Below are positions 11,001-18,719 of a stretch of DNA of 64,000 bases, in pieces (position 1 is the stretch's first letter; each line of letters begins with the position of its first letter). The position numbers and the translations under genes are program-made. Where the stretch lies: contig NZ_JAFCKP010000006.1 in assembly GCF_018130245.1 (NCBI RefSeq), positions 264,916 through 328,915 of the forward strand, written 5' to 3'. This DNA comes from Bradyrhizobium sp. SZCCT0231. GTDB taxonomy: Bacteria > Pseudomonadota > Alphaproteobacteria > Rhizobiales > Xanthobacteraceae. The notes under the pieces were generated by a model that ran no database searches, was not told the DNA's origin, and worked only from the letters and a program-made list of their open reading frames with translations.

Positions 11001-12002
11001 AGCGACGGCAGCAGCGTCGTCACCAACTACGACGCATCAGGCGTCAAGAAGACGGAAACCGACTACCACGCCGACGGTTCGAAGGACGTGTTCCAGTTCA
11101 ACGTCGTCGGCCAGAACTACACCAACGAGCACGACACCTACGATACGACCGGCTTCCTCACCAACATCGTGCGCACCCACGCCGATAACAGCCTGGCTTT
11201 CACGCTGGTGCAGAGTGCAGACGGTACCAAGACCTCGGACTGGTACGATGCCAACGGCGTCATCACCAGCGAGGTCACGACCAAGAGCGATGGTTACAAC
11301 TCCACGACCGTCTACACCGGCGGCGTGAAGACCGCCGCCTACATCAAGAATGCCGATGGCACGTCGGACAACTGGAACTACAACGTCACCGGGCAGTCCT
11401 ACACCACCCAGCATCAGCACCTCGACGCCTCGGGCAAGCTGGTCGAGCTCACGCGGACCCACGCCGACGGCACTCTGGACTATACCCAGGTCATCCACGA
11501 CGACGGCAGCAAGCTGACCGATATCTACAACAGCGTCGGCACCAAGACCCAGGAGATCGCCAACAATGCCGACGGCACCAAGGACGTCTTCCTGTTCAAC
11601 TTCAACGGACAGGCCGGCACGACCCAGCACGAGAACTACAACAGCGCCAGCGCATTGCAGTTCTTCGATCAGACCAAGACCGACGGCACCCACAACGTCA
11701 CGGCCGTCGCGAGCGGCGTGACGATCCAGGGCGGGGCCGGCAACGACGTGTTCTCGGCCGCGCCAAACTCGACCACCATCGCCTACGATCATGGCCAGGA
11801 CCAGATCCTCAACTTCCAGGCCGGCGACGGCACGAACCACGACGTGGTCCAGATCTCGAAGCTGTTGGCCGCGGACTACAGCCACCTGCAGATGACGCAG
11901 TCCGGCACGAACGCGCTCATCACGTTCTCGGCCAACGACTCGATCCTCCTGAAGAACGTCTATGTCAGCAGCCTGACCAGCCACGATTTCCTGTTCGTCT
12001 GA
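8094..12002 (+). CDS. Giant secreted protein: GH-A hydrolase domain, tandem repeats, RTX-like C-terminus
   Basis: A 1302-residue protein without an N-terminal signal peptide. Residues about 1-310 form a clan GH-A glycoside hydrolase domain related to the gene at 3565, with acid/base glutamate in EGLNEANH near residue 113 and nucleophile in VITETGYTT near residue 214. Residues about 320-420 look like a beta-sandwich. Residues about 485-1200 are tandem repeats with a long period of about 166 residues made of two alternating halves (TGQNYTTEHD and TGQSYTTQ versions), rich in T, D, S and Y. The end holds GGAGNDVF followed by a terminal block closing in SHDFLFV, as in proteins exported by type I secretion in rhizobia. 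Inferred role: extracellular enzyme that binds or remodels the polysaccharide. No type I exporter gene is in the window. Confidence 0.85.
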   Translation: MSDQTILSANGFVNSIGVNTHAGFGWTGYNNLAVMVDDLKYLGVTQLRDAMGTSPAAQPVVEGLAAAGYKFDFLVSSALPQMGTTGLQKYIASLEKFATTHAGSISAIEGLNEANHQPFSYNGSSSLSAAAQFQSALYQAVNSNAALASIPVYNLSLAYNDPQGYSQLGNMSGSVDYANAHAYVSTSLTTGSSIAATLSAVMTAAPGKPVVITETGYTTQANTQYLGVNETVQAKSILNTLVDAYKAGVSATYLYELFDRDSSAANTNPEANFGLFNSDGTPKLAATAIHNLTTILADDGKGGLQPTDPLNYTLSNMPASGNSMVLGKSNGAYELVVWAEPKLWNDATDTELSNAAQTVTVNLGAVHHTVKVYDTLTGTTAIASYTDVSTITIPVSDHPLIIEIDAPPTTPPPVDTRTSVSGTAAEIVPQLSDLSDSTALQSITLTDSHVLPVASKATMDYIIAHYGSALSKIQGGYSFSVTNTAATWSNTKTYDASGHLLSKSDTGLNSSGQPTSTTVAYTDGSKDLISYTAGVQTKFVHIATDGTRTTDTYNTAGILLSEVVQKSDGYYSTTLYTSGVKTAAYVKNADGSQDNYTYGITGKSFTTQVQHLDASGKVTSVTRSHADGTLDSTQVYNSDGSSVITTYSATGVKLVQTTYHADHSKDVWTYNITGQNYTTEHDVYDATGFLTSLTRLHSDGSLAFKLVQTTDGTKTTDWYNAAGALTSEVVQTAAGTTSTTTYSNGVKTNAYIKYADGSQDNYAYGITGQSYTTQIQHVDPSGKITAVTREHADGTLDFTQVINADGSSVITNYDAAGTRIKEANLHADGSKDVFLFNITGQNYTTEHDIYDATGFLTTLIRKHADGSMAFKLVQSSDGTKTTDWYDASGVLTSEVVQKASGYSSTTVYTNGVKTAAYITNADMSHDNYSYNITGQSYTTQYQHLDPSGQTTEVIRWHADNSLDYTQVVNSDGSSVVTNYDASGVKKTETDYHADGSKDVFQFNVVGQNYTNEHDTYDTTGFLTNIVRTHADNSLAFTLVQSADGTKTSDWYDANGVITSEVTTKSDGYNSTTVYTGGVKTAAYIKNADGTSDNWNYNVTGQSYTTQHQHLDASGKLVELTRTHADGTLDYTQVIHDDGSKLTDIYNSVGTKTQEIANNADGTKDVFLFNFNGQAGTTQHENYNSASALQFFDQTKTDGTHNVTAVASGVTIQGGAGNDVFSAAPNSTTIAYDHGQDQILNFQAGDGTNHDVVQISKLLAADYSHLQMTQSGTNALITFSANDSILLKNVYVSSLTSHDFLFV
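9550..11700 (+). repeat. Coding tandem repeats, about 498-bp period
   Basis: Within the 8094 gene, the phrase HADGTLDxTQV or HADNSLDYTQV recurs near 9967, 10465, 10964 and 11461, giving a period of about 498 bases (166 codons). Each period contains two diverged halves of about 83 codons. The DNA copies are similar but not identical, so unequal recombination could alter copy number. Confidence 0.85.
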
Positions 12003-12029
12003 GCCGACTGGACAGAACTGCATCTCACG

Positions 12030-12065
12030 CGGGCCGGGACCAGCCAAGGTTCCGGCCCGTTCATT
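12030..12065 (+). terminator. Rho-independent terminator after the giant repeat protein
   Basis: Stem of 12 pairs (CGGGCCGGGACC with GGTTCCGGCCCG, one G-T pair) around a six-base loop, followed by TTCATT. It lies 28 bases after the stop at 12002. The U-tract is short but the stem is strong. Confidence 0.75.
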
Positions 12066-12233
12066 AGGCGCCTGCCTCATCGAGAGGCACAATTCGACCG
12101 ACGAAGATACGCTGCTCGCGAGCAGATGGTGTTCTGCAACTTTGCGTTCGTGCTGTACGCCCAGCGATCGCAGCGAACTTGCGTCACAATTGGTCCCTAG
12201 AAGGGGCTAACGCCGCAAGGAATTCGACGCCCG

Positions 12234-13361
12234 ATGGAAGCCAGTGAAGCAAGACGTTTTGTCGTCCTCGACTTTTATCGCTTCGTTGCCGCCCTCGGTG
12301 TCTTCATCTTCCATCTCAAGATGATCGACCCAGGCATTTCGCCGACCTGGAACGGGTCCTTTGGCCTGTTCGTGGACATGTTCTTCATCCTGTCCGGCTT
12401 CGTGATCTCCTATTCCTATCCTTCCGACGCGCGCGGCGTACGGGCGTATTCCCGGTTCATGATCCGGCGCATCGCGCGGATCTATCCGCTGCACCTGCTG
12501 AGCCTGCTCATCTTCGTGGTGCTCATCGGCGTCGGTCTGGAGCGCACGGCGCGGTCAACCTCGCTGGATTTCCTGTACAATCTCCTGCTGCTCCAGGCCT
12601 GGGGCGTCACCAATCATCTCAGCTTCAACTCGCCGTCATGGTCGATCAGCGCGGAATTCTTCTGCTATCTGATCTTTCCGCTCCTGATGCTGCTTGCACG
12701 CAAGGTCCAGCCAGTCGTGCTCGGCGCAATCGTGGCGGCGCTCTATCTGGTCCTTGCCCACGGCCATTTGCCGATCTGGCAGGAACGGTCGCAGATGTAT
12801 GGTGCCAATTTCGACTACGGCATGCTCCGCGCGCTGCCAAGCTTCCTGAACGGCATCCTGCTCGCCATTCTGTTCCGGATGTCGGGTCCCTACCGGCGCA
12901 AGCCGGTCGTCTTCGCCGGCATCGGCGTGTTCGGCCTTTCCGTGCTCGTCCTCAACGTCTTCGCCAAGCCGGATCTGGCCATTCTGCTGTTCTCCTGCGC
13001 CATCCTGCTCACCGCGGTCGGCGAAAGCGCCTTCAAGGAGTTTCCGGGCGCGCGCCTGCTTGGACGGCTCGGCAACACCTCATACGCGATCTACATGCTG
13101 CACGATGCGGTCCTTATTGCCGTGTTCAAGCCGTTGTGGACCTGGCTCGAGCTGCGCCCGGATCAGTTTGGCCTGTACGCCCTGGCATGTTGTGCGGTCC
13201 TCACCATCATCGCAGATCGCACCTACGCCTATTTCGAAAATCCCGCGCGGCGCTTCATCAATCGCTGGGCTGACATTGGCGTTGCGTCATCACGCAAGGC
13301 GCAGGCGGTCGCAGCCGAACCCGCCATACGCTTCGAGAACACCGAGCGGGCGGTCAACTGA
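12234..13361 (+). CDS. Acyltransferase 3 family O-acyltransferase (OafA-like)
   Basis: A 375-residue polytopic membrane protein with about ten hydrophobic segments and the hallmarks of the acyltransferase 3 family: the N-terminal LDFYRFVAALGVFIFH motif whose histidine is thought catalytic, FGLFVDMFFILSGFVIS, RRIARIYPLHL, and WSISAEFFCYLIFPLL. These enzymes transfer acetyl or succinyl groups to sugars on the periplasmic side. It stands alone on the plus strand, converging with the pyruvyl transferase gene that ends at 13387 only 25 bases away. One of four such genes in the polysaccharide locus. Confidence 0.9.
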   Translation: MEASEARRFVVLDFYRFVAALGVFIFHLKMIDPGISPTWNGSFGLFVDMFFILSGFVISYSYPSDARGVRAYSRFMIRRIARIYPLHLLSLLIFVVLIGVGLERTARSTSLDFLYNLLLLQAWGVTNHLSFNSPSWSISAEFFCYLIFPLLMLLARKVQPVVLGAIVAALYLVLAHGHLPIWQERSQMYGANFDYGMLRALPSFLNGILLAILFRMSGPYRRKPVVFAGIGVFGLSVLVLNVFAKPDLAILLFSCAILLTAVGESAFKEFPGARLLGRLGNTSYAIYMLHDAVLIAVFKPLWTWLELRPDQFGLYALACCAVLTIIADRTYAYFENPARRFINRWADIGVASSRKAQAVAAEPAIRFENTERAVN

Positions 13362-13386
13362 CGCCTGTCGGAAGAGGTCGGAGAGT

Positions 13387-14748
13387 TCAGGCGACCTTGC
13401 CGCCGGCCTCCGGCACGATCCGCGGCGCGCCATCGTCCAGCAAGGGAGCGACATTGGCACGGGACAAGTCCATGACATCAGGCAGCATCTGACGGACCTG
13501 CTCGCCAGCGGCCCGGTACGCGCCGAGGAAGTGCAGCAGAAACGCCTCGAAGCTGTCCCCGACGAGGAACTGAGCCGGCGAGAGCAGCAGCTGCTCGCTG
13601 ATGCCGAAATGCGCGAACAGGCCCTGGAACTTGTCCTGGTAGGTGATCGCCGCCACGGGCGTGCCCTGCCCCAGCGCCGCAATCGCCAGATGCATGCGGC
13701 CGGTGATCACGCCGTCGACCAGACCGACAACGGCCTTGATCTCGCCCGCTGATAGAACCTGTTCGACATGGTGCACGTGCTCCCCGAGCGCGGGCTGAAG
13801 TCGGGCGGCCAGCGGCCGCAGGCAATTGTCGTCGGCGATGCCGGGACGGTAGTCATGTGCGAGCAGCAACCAGCTTGCATCATGCTGCCGTGACAGACGC
13901 GCCATGGCATCCGCCGCAAGCTCTATCATCCGCTCCAGCTTGGCGGGCTCCGGCTTCTTGAACAGCATCGGATGGATGTTGAAGACGAAGACCTTGCGGC
14001 CCTGCTCGCGTTGCTGCGCGATCCTGACCGCGATCTGCTTCACGGCCGCAGTGTCGGCGCGCGGCGTCAGCATGAACGCCGCGTCGGCGACCAGACGCGC
14101 GCGTTTCCGGGCAAAGTCGTCGAAACGCTGGAGGGATATCGCATCGCGCAGATTCAGGACCACGCCCGGATCGAGCAGCCGGAACACCTCGCGCAGTGCC
14201 TTCGCGGGACGGGAGTTGAAACTGAAGCCGAGCACGCTGACCTTGGCGCCGAACGCCGCCATCAGATCGGCAACCAGCAGCATGCGCGCGGCATCCACCG
14301 GAGAATAGTAGCCGTCGAGCACGTCGGCCCCCAGGATCACGCCGAAATCCGGCCGGGTGATCGAGAGCTCCTGCGCGACCGTCTCATAGGAAAACGGCTG
14401 CTTCCAGATCTCGAGCGGCTTGAAACCCATGGCGCGCACGTCCGCGCTCGCCGCGCTGGTGGCGGTGACGATGTAGATCTCGAGATCGGGATAGACCCGC
14501 TTCATCTCGCCGGCAGCAGCTTCGATCATCGCCTCATCGCCGCGTGACTGATGAATGCTCCAGGGGTCCGACGGCAACAGGACGAGCCGGCGCGGATCGT
14601 TGCGCGGCGCCACATTGACGCCGATACCCTTCCTGGCGATCTGCCACCTGCGCAGCTCGAGGAGATCGACCGCGAAGGGCGTGTTCTTCGCGCTGTTGAG
14701 CCAGCCTCGGAGCTGCCTGCGCACGGGCACCGGGATCAATTGCTTCAA
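13387..14748 (-). CDS. Polysaccharide pyruvyl transferase family protein (WcaK/AmsJ-like)
   Basis: A 453-residue soluble protein. Recognisable features of the pyruvyl transferase/WcaK family are LLPSDPWSIHQSRGDEAMI near the N-terminus, VSVLGFSFNSRP, LNLRDAISLQRF, and VDGVITGRMHLAIAALGQGTPVAAI in the C-terminal half. Such enzymes add pyruvate ketals to sugars of exopolysaccharide. I choose a TTG start at 14748 because GAGGAGG lies five bases before it; a GTG at 14781 would overlap the flippase gene. It is the downstream partner of that gene. The protein is longer than many members because of an extra N-terminal stretch of about 60 residues. Confidence 0.8.
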   Translation of the reverse strand: MKQLIPVPVRRQLRGWLNSAKNTPFAVDLLELRRWQIARKGIGVNVAPRNDPRRLVLLPSDPWSIHQSRGDEAMIEAAAGEMKRVYPDLEIYIVTATSAASADVRAMGFKPLEIWKQPFSYETVAQELSITRPDFGVILGADVLDGYYSPVDAARMLLVADLMAAFGAKVSVLGFSFNSRPAKALREVFRLLDPGVVLNLRDAISLQRFDDFARKRARLVADAAFMLTPRADTAAVKQIAVRIAQQREQGRKVFVFNIHPMLFKKPEPAKLERMIELAADAMARLSRQHDASWLLLAHDYRPGIADDNCLRPLAARLQPALGEHVHHVEQVLSAGEIKAVVGLVDGVITGRMHLAIAALGQGTPVAAITYQDKFQGLFAHFGISEQLLLSPAQFLVGDSFEAFLLHFLGAYRAAGEQVRQMLPDVMDLSRANVAPLLDDGAPRIVPEAGGKVA

Positions 14749-14767
14749 ATCGTCCTCCTCGTCTTCC

Positions 14768-16225
14768 TCAGGCGGTCGCACCGCGCTTCACGACGAAATC
14801 GATCAGCGAGAACAGCTGCTTCCGCCAGAACAGCAGGATGCTCATCAGATAGACCGCGCCGAAACATGACGACAGCAGCCCCATCCGCAAATACGGGTTG
14901 ATGTCCGGCGTCGCCGCGCGGCACAGCACGACTGCGCCGTAGGCCAGCACAATCGCGCAAAGGCAGCCTGCGATGGGACGCAGAAACTGGCTCCAGCTCA
15001 GGCCCAGCAACCGCAGCGCCAGCGCAAACGTCACGGGCGTCACCACAAGCTGTGCGAACGCGAATATCGTCGCCAGCTGACCAATGTCGCGCGACGGAAG
15101 CAGGAACATTGCGGGCACGACCGCGCAGAATTTGAGGATGTTCAGCCCAAAGACGTAATTCGGCTTACCCAGCGCGCCGAAATAGGCGCTGTTGACGAAT
15201 TGCACCGTCTGGATCGCGCCAATGAGCATCAGCGGCCGCATCACCGCTTCGCTGCCGCTCCACTTCGCGCCGAACAGCAGCAGGGAAAACTCCGGCGCAA
15301 TCGCCGCAAGCAGCACGAAGATGGGAGAGCCGACCAGCGCGCCGAGACTGACGCTACGCAAGTAAGCGCCGGCGATACGGTCGCGCTCGTGAGCGATCTT
15401 GGACAGCGCGCTCAACGCGACGTCCATGACCGCCTGGGTGAGCAGCTGCATCAGGATGATGTAAACCCGCGCACCGACTGTGTAGATGCCGAGGGCTGCG
15501 ACGCCGTAGAGCGACAGGATGATCATGTCGATGGTGCGAACGATGGCGAAATCCAGCAGCCGGTTCAGCACGACATGGACGCTATAGCCGGAGAGCTCGC
15601 GAAAGCTTCTGGAATCGTAGCCGCGCATCGGCAGCCACCGCGGCTGGCTCCAGAGCCACAAACCGCTGACCGCGCTCTGAACGACCACCTGGATCACGAG
15701 GCTGAGCGCGCCGAATCCGGCATAGGCGCAGGCAATTCCCACGACACCGGAGACGGCCGTCGCGACCATGGTCCTGACCGCGAGCACGCGAAAATCCATC
15801 TGACGCTTGTAAAGCGCCTCCTGGAACAGGGTCGCGGTGCCGATCGGGAGGGAGAGGGACGCAGCCGTCAACAGCGGCGCGAGCCCTTTCACGTCGAGCC
15901 AATGTTCGATATCCGTCGCCAGGACAGCAATCAGAACCGCCAGGATCGTGGAAGCTGCAAACGAGCAGAAGAAGGGCAGCGTGACATCGGCAGGCTCGAG
16001 CGTGCGCCGCTGGATCAACGCATCACCGAAGCCGAATTCCGCGATCGAGCTCAAGAGCAACAGAATGAAGGCGACCAACGCCGCCAGACCGAAATCCGCG
16101 GGATCGAGCAGCCGTGCCAGCACCAGGAACAGGATGAACGACAGCGCCCGGCCGCCCCAATTCTGGGCAAGCGACCAGAACAAGGCAACCACGACCTGAT
16201 GTTGTTTGCCCTGCGTGGCGTTCAT
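14768..16225 (-). CDS. Wzx-type polysaccharide flippase
   Basis: A membrane protein of about 485 residues with 12 or so hydrophobic segments, of the polysaccharide export branch of the MOP superfamily. The start of the domain, with LARLLDPADFGLAALV near residue 30, and AVQSAVSGLWLW-like central segments are typical of lipopolysaccharide/exopolysaccharide flippases such as WzxC. The open frame begins at 16309, but the family domain starts at the ATG at 16225, which I prefer although its ribosome site is weak. Expected role: flipping the finished undecaprenyl-linked repeat. Followed by the pyruvyl transferase gene with 19 bases between stop and preferred start. Confidence 0.87.
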   Translation of the reverse strand: MNATQGKQHQVVVALFWSLAQNWGGRALSFILFLVLARLLDPADFGLAALVAFILLLLSSIAEFGFGDALIQRRTLEPADVTLPFFCSFAASTILAVLIAVLATDIEHWLDVKGLAPLLTAASLSLPIGTATLFQEALYKRQMDFRVLAVRTMVATAVSGVVGIACAYAGFGALSLVIQVVVQSAVSGLWLWSQPRWLPMRGYDSRSFRELSGYSVHVVLNRLLDFAIVRTIDMIILSLYGVAALGIYTVGARVYIILMQLLTQAVMDVALSALSKIAHERDRIAGAYLRSVSLGALVGSPIFVLLAAIAPEFSLLLFGAKWSGSEAVMRPLMLIGAIQTVQFVNSAYFGALGKPNYVFGLNILKFCAVVPAMFLLPSRDIGQLATIFAFAQLVVTPVTFALALRLLGLSWSQFLRPIAGCLCAIVLAYGAVVLCRAATPDINPYLRMGLLSSCFGAVYLMSILLFWRKQLFSLIDFVVKRGATA

Positions 16226-16455
16226 CAACAATTCGACCCAATTTCGACAGATCCGACCACAATCGCAGACTAGATGACGTGGCATGCGATGCTGCCGCGA
16301 CGTCACCATCTCCGATCACGGCGGAGCACTGAATGCTCGCTACATTACGACGGAGTGATGGCAATCAGATGAGTGCCGTCACGATTCCGATTTAGAGTGG
16401 AAGTGAGTTCAAATCGTGGACTACACTCCAATCAACCTTTGCGAAGTGATGCAAA

Positions 16456-17613
16456 ATGGATGCCTTGATGAATTCGCCCGCTCAGCGTTCTCTCCGTAAC
16501 TCCAGGCGCTTGCGTGTGGCCATCTACGCACCGCATTTTGCGGAATATTCCTACCGGCTCGCATCGGGATTGGCGCATCATTGCGACGTACGCCTCGTGC
16601 TCAACCGCAAGGATGCGAACCAGCAATGGGAACTGGCCGATATCGCGGTGGCGGCGCCGTTCGAGACGCGGATCCGCGACCTGAGCCTGCGCCGCGGCGG
16701 CGCGATCGGCATCCCCGCATCCTTCCTCGACATAATATCGTTTCGTCCGGACGTGCTTCACTGTCACGAAGTTCCGGAGATCTACACGTCCAAGCTGATC
16801 CAGCTGCTCCGTCCGCTCGGCATTCCGCTGGCGCTGACGGTTCACGATGCGATTCCGCATTCGGAAGGCGGCTCCGGCACCTCGCCACGCGAAGATGCCT
16901 GGCGCGGGCGCATGCGCGCAGCCGCGTCGGTGGTCACCACGCATGGCGAGAGCTGTATCGCCGATTTTCGCCGCGCCTCGCCCGACTTCAAGGGCGAAAC
17001 GCTCTCCAGCATGCACGGCGTGCTCATGGTTCCACCAGCCGGACGTGCGGCCACCGCGCCCGAAGCCGCACGCATCCTGTTTTTTGGACGGATGTGGGCT
17101 TACAAGGGGCTCGACGTCTTCATCGATGCGATCGATATCCTGGCCGGGCGCGGCGTGGCGCACGAGGCGATCGTCGCCGGCCGCGGCCCCGAGATGACGC
17201 GGCTCGGAGCGCGGATGGAGGCGATGCCGACGGTCAAGACCATCAACGCCTACATTTCGCCTGCCGATACCGGCCGACTGTTTCAATCCGCGACCGTGGT
17301 CGCCCTGCCCTATAAAGATGCTACGCAGAGCGGCGTGCTTGCATCCGCCTATGGCAATTCGCGGCCCGTCGTCGCCAGTGCCACCGGCGGCATTCCCGAC
17401 GTCGTGACCGACGGCGTCAACGGGCTGCTGGTCCCTCCCGGCGACGCCACGGCATTGGCCGATGCGCTCGAACGCGTGCTGACCTCCAAGCCTCTGGCCG
17501 CGACATTGACCGAAGGCGCACGGCAGACCGCGGCCGGCCTCTTGAACTGGGACCGCATCGCCGAGCAGCTACTCGGATCGTATCACCGGCTCGCCGGTCG
17601 CACCGTGAGCTGA
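16456..17613 (+). CDS. GT4-like glycosyltransferase
   Basis: A 385-residue GT-B glycosyltransferase. RLRVAIYAPHFAEYS opens the acceptor domain, LHCHEVPEIYTSKLI lies near residue 105, and ARILFFGRMWAYKGLDVFIDA opens the donor domain near residue 200. The donor site reads ALPYKDATQSGVLASAYG, the form seen in GT4 members that lack the classic EX7E, followed by the GGIPDVVTDGVNG motif. It is divergent from the flippase gene and convergent with the acyltransferase gene that ends at 17631. An ATG at 16468 is an alternative start. It probably adds one residue of the repeat unit. Confidence 0.87.
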   Translation: MDALMNSPAQRSLRNSRRLRVAIYAPHFAEYSYRLASGLAHHCDVRLVLNRKDANQQWELADIAVAAPFETRIRDLSLRRGGAIGIPASFLDIISFRPDVLHCHEVPEIYTSKLIQLLRPLGIPLALTVHDAIPHSEGGSGTSPREDAWRGRMRAAASVVTTHGESCIADFRRASPDFKGETLSSMHGVLMVPPAGRAATAPEAARILFFGRMWAYKGLDVFIDAIDILAGRGVAHEAIVAGRGPEMTRLGARMEAMPTVKTINAYISPADTGRLFQSATVVALPYKDATQSGVLASAYGNSRPVVASATGGIPDVVTDGVNGLLVPPGDATALADALERVLTSKPLAATLTEGARQTAAGLLNWDRIAEQLLGSYHRLAGRTVS

Positions 17614-17630
17614 CCACGACAGGCGGCCCC

Positions 17631-18719
17631 TCAAACCGATTGCTCGATCTGCGGCCGAAAGAACAGGCCGCGGATCGCGCCGTCCAGCAATCGCCTCAGC
17701 CTGACTTCGATCAATTCATAGCTGATCGCGCTTGCCACCAACGACATCACCAGCCCGAGCCCGATGAAGGCGGCCCACAGCAGCCAGCGGTCGACGCCGG
17801 CGGCGACCAGCTTCAGGCCGAGCACCTGCAAGGGGAAGAGCACGAAGGGATGCACGAGATAGAGGCTGTAGCTGATCTTGCCGACATATTGCAGGGCCGG
17901 CGTACTCAGAGCCCTCCCGAGGCCTGATTCCGGGGCAAGCACCATGCCGAACAGCAGAAATCCGGGAACGAGCCCCACGAACGGATGAAACAGCACCAGG
18001 CTCGCATACAGCGCAGCTCCGCAAGCCAGGCCTGCGAGCAAGCCGACGCGTCCCGGAATCGAGATGCGGAATCCAATGGCGCTGAACAGCATACCGATGC
18101 AGAAGAATGCCGTGATCGGCCAATGCATCAGGCAGGCGATACCCAGCAGGATCAGAGGCGCCGCCAGCAGCCTGCCCCCGGTGCGCCACATCGAGAACGT
18201 CAGCGCAAACCAGATGTAGAACGCCCACTCATAGGTCAATGTCCAGGCGTTCTGCTGGGCGATGGGCAGGCCGAGCGCATCCTGCACGAAGAACAGATTG
18301 GCCGCAAAGATTGCGATATAGCTGGTCAGATCGATCCCGCGGAAGAACTTGTAGGCCACGATCGGACCGATCGCAAACAGCGCAAGGTGCAGGACGACGA
18401 ATACCGGCATGATGCGCAGGACGCGGTCGAAGAAGAACCGCGACAGTGACCCATGCCGCACCAGGCTCGCCGGGATCAGGAATCCGCTGATCATGAAGAA
18501 CAGCTCGACGCCGTGCCCGCCGACATTGATCACCGATTGCAGCCAGGACCAGAGCGGCGGCAGGAAGCCGGGATCCGGGATGTCGTACATGCCTGCCTTC
18601 GGCATGTCGTAGAAATGGTCCATCAGCACGCTCAGTGCCGCGATGCCGCGAAGGCCCTGGACCGAAGGAACGAACGATCCATCATAGGCGGCGCCCGGCT
18701 GGTGCGGTGTCTTGATCAC
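17631..18719 (-). CDS. Acyltransferase 3 family O-acyltransferase
   Basis: A 362-residue polytopic membrane protein of the acyltransferase 3 family: VQGLRGIAALSVLMDHF contains the expected R and H near the N-terminus, and HGVELFFMISGFLIP follows. The open frame extends far upstream to 19376, but there it only shadows the next gene. The GTG at 18719 overlaps the stop of the upstream gene as GTGA, so I take it as the start. Likely acetylates or otherwise acylates the polysaccharide. Part of a run of three acyltransferase genes and a polymerase gene on the minus strand. Confidence 0.88.
   Translation of the reverse strand: MIKTPHQPGAAYDGSFVPSVQGLRGIAALSVLMDHFYDMPKAGMYDIPDPGFLPPLWSWLQSVINVGGHGVELFFMISGFLIPASLVRHGSLSRFFFDRVLRIMPVFVVLHLALFAIGPIVAYKFFRGIDLTSYIAIFAANLFFVQDALGLPIAQQNAWTLTYEWAFYIWFALTFSMWRTGGRLLAAPLILLGIACLMHWPITAFFCIGMLFSAIGFRISIPGRVGLLAGLACGAALYASLVLFHPFVGLVPGFLLFGMVLAPESGLGRALSTPALQYVGKISYSLYLVHPFVLFPLQVLGLKLVAAGVDRWLLWAAFIGLGLVMSLVASAISYELIEVRLRRLLDGAIRGLFFRPQIEQSV

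Noticed and set aside
9967-11500. Possible CRISPR or satellite array because of regular repeats
   Set aside because: Period of about 498 bases, in frame, and coding for a protein repeat; no short repeat-spacer pattern.
8559-12092. Long minus-strand open frames opposite the giant repeat protein
   Set aside because: They mirror a GC-rich repetitive coding sequence; the valine/glycine/arginine-rich products repeat only because the sense strand does.
15200-16273. Plus-strand frame of 357 codons
   Set aside because: Antisense to the Wzx-like flippase; product is full of R, Q, D and H with no domain, typical of a shadow frame.
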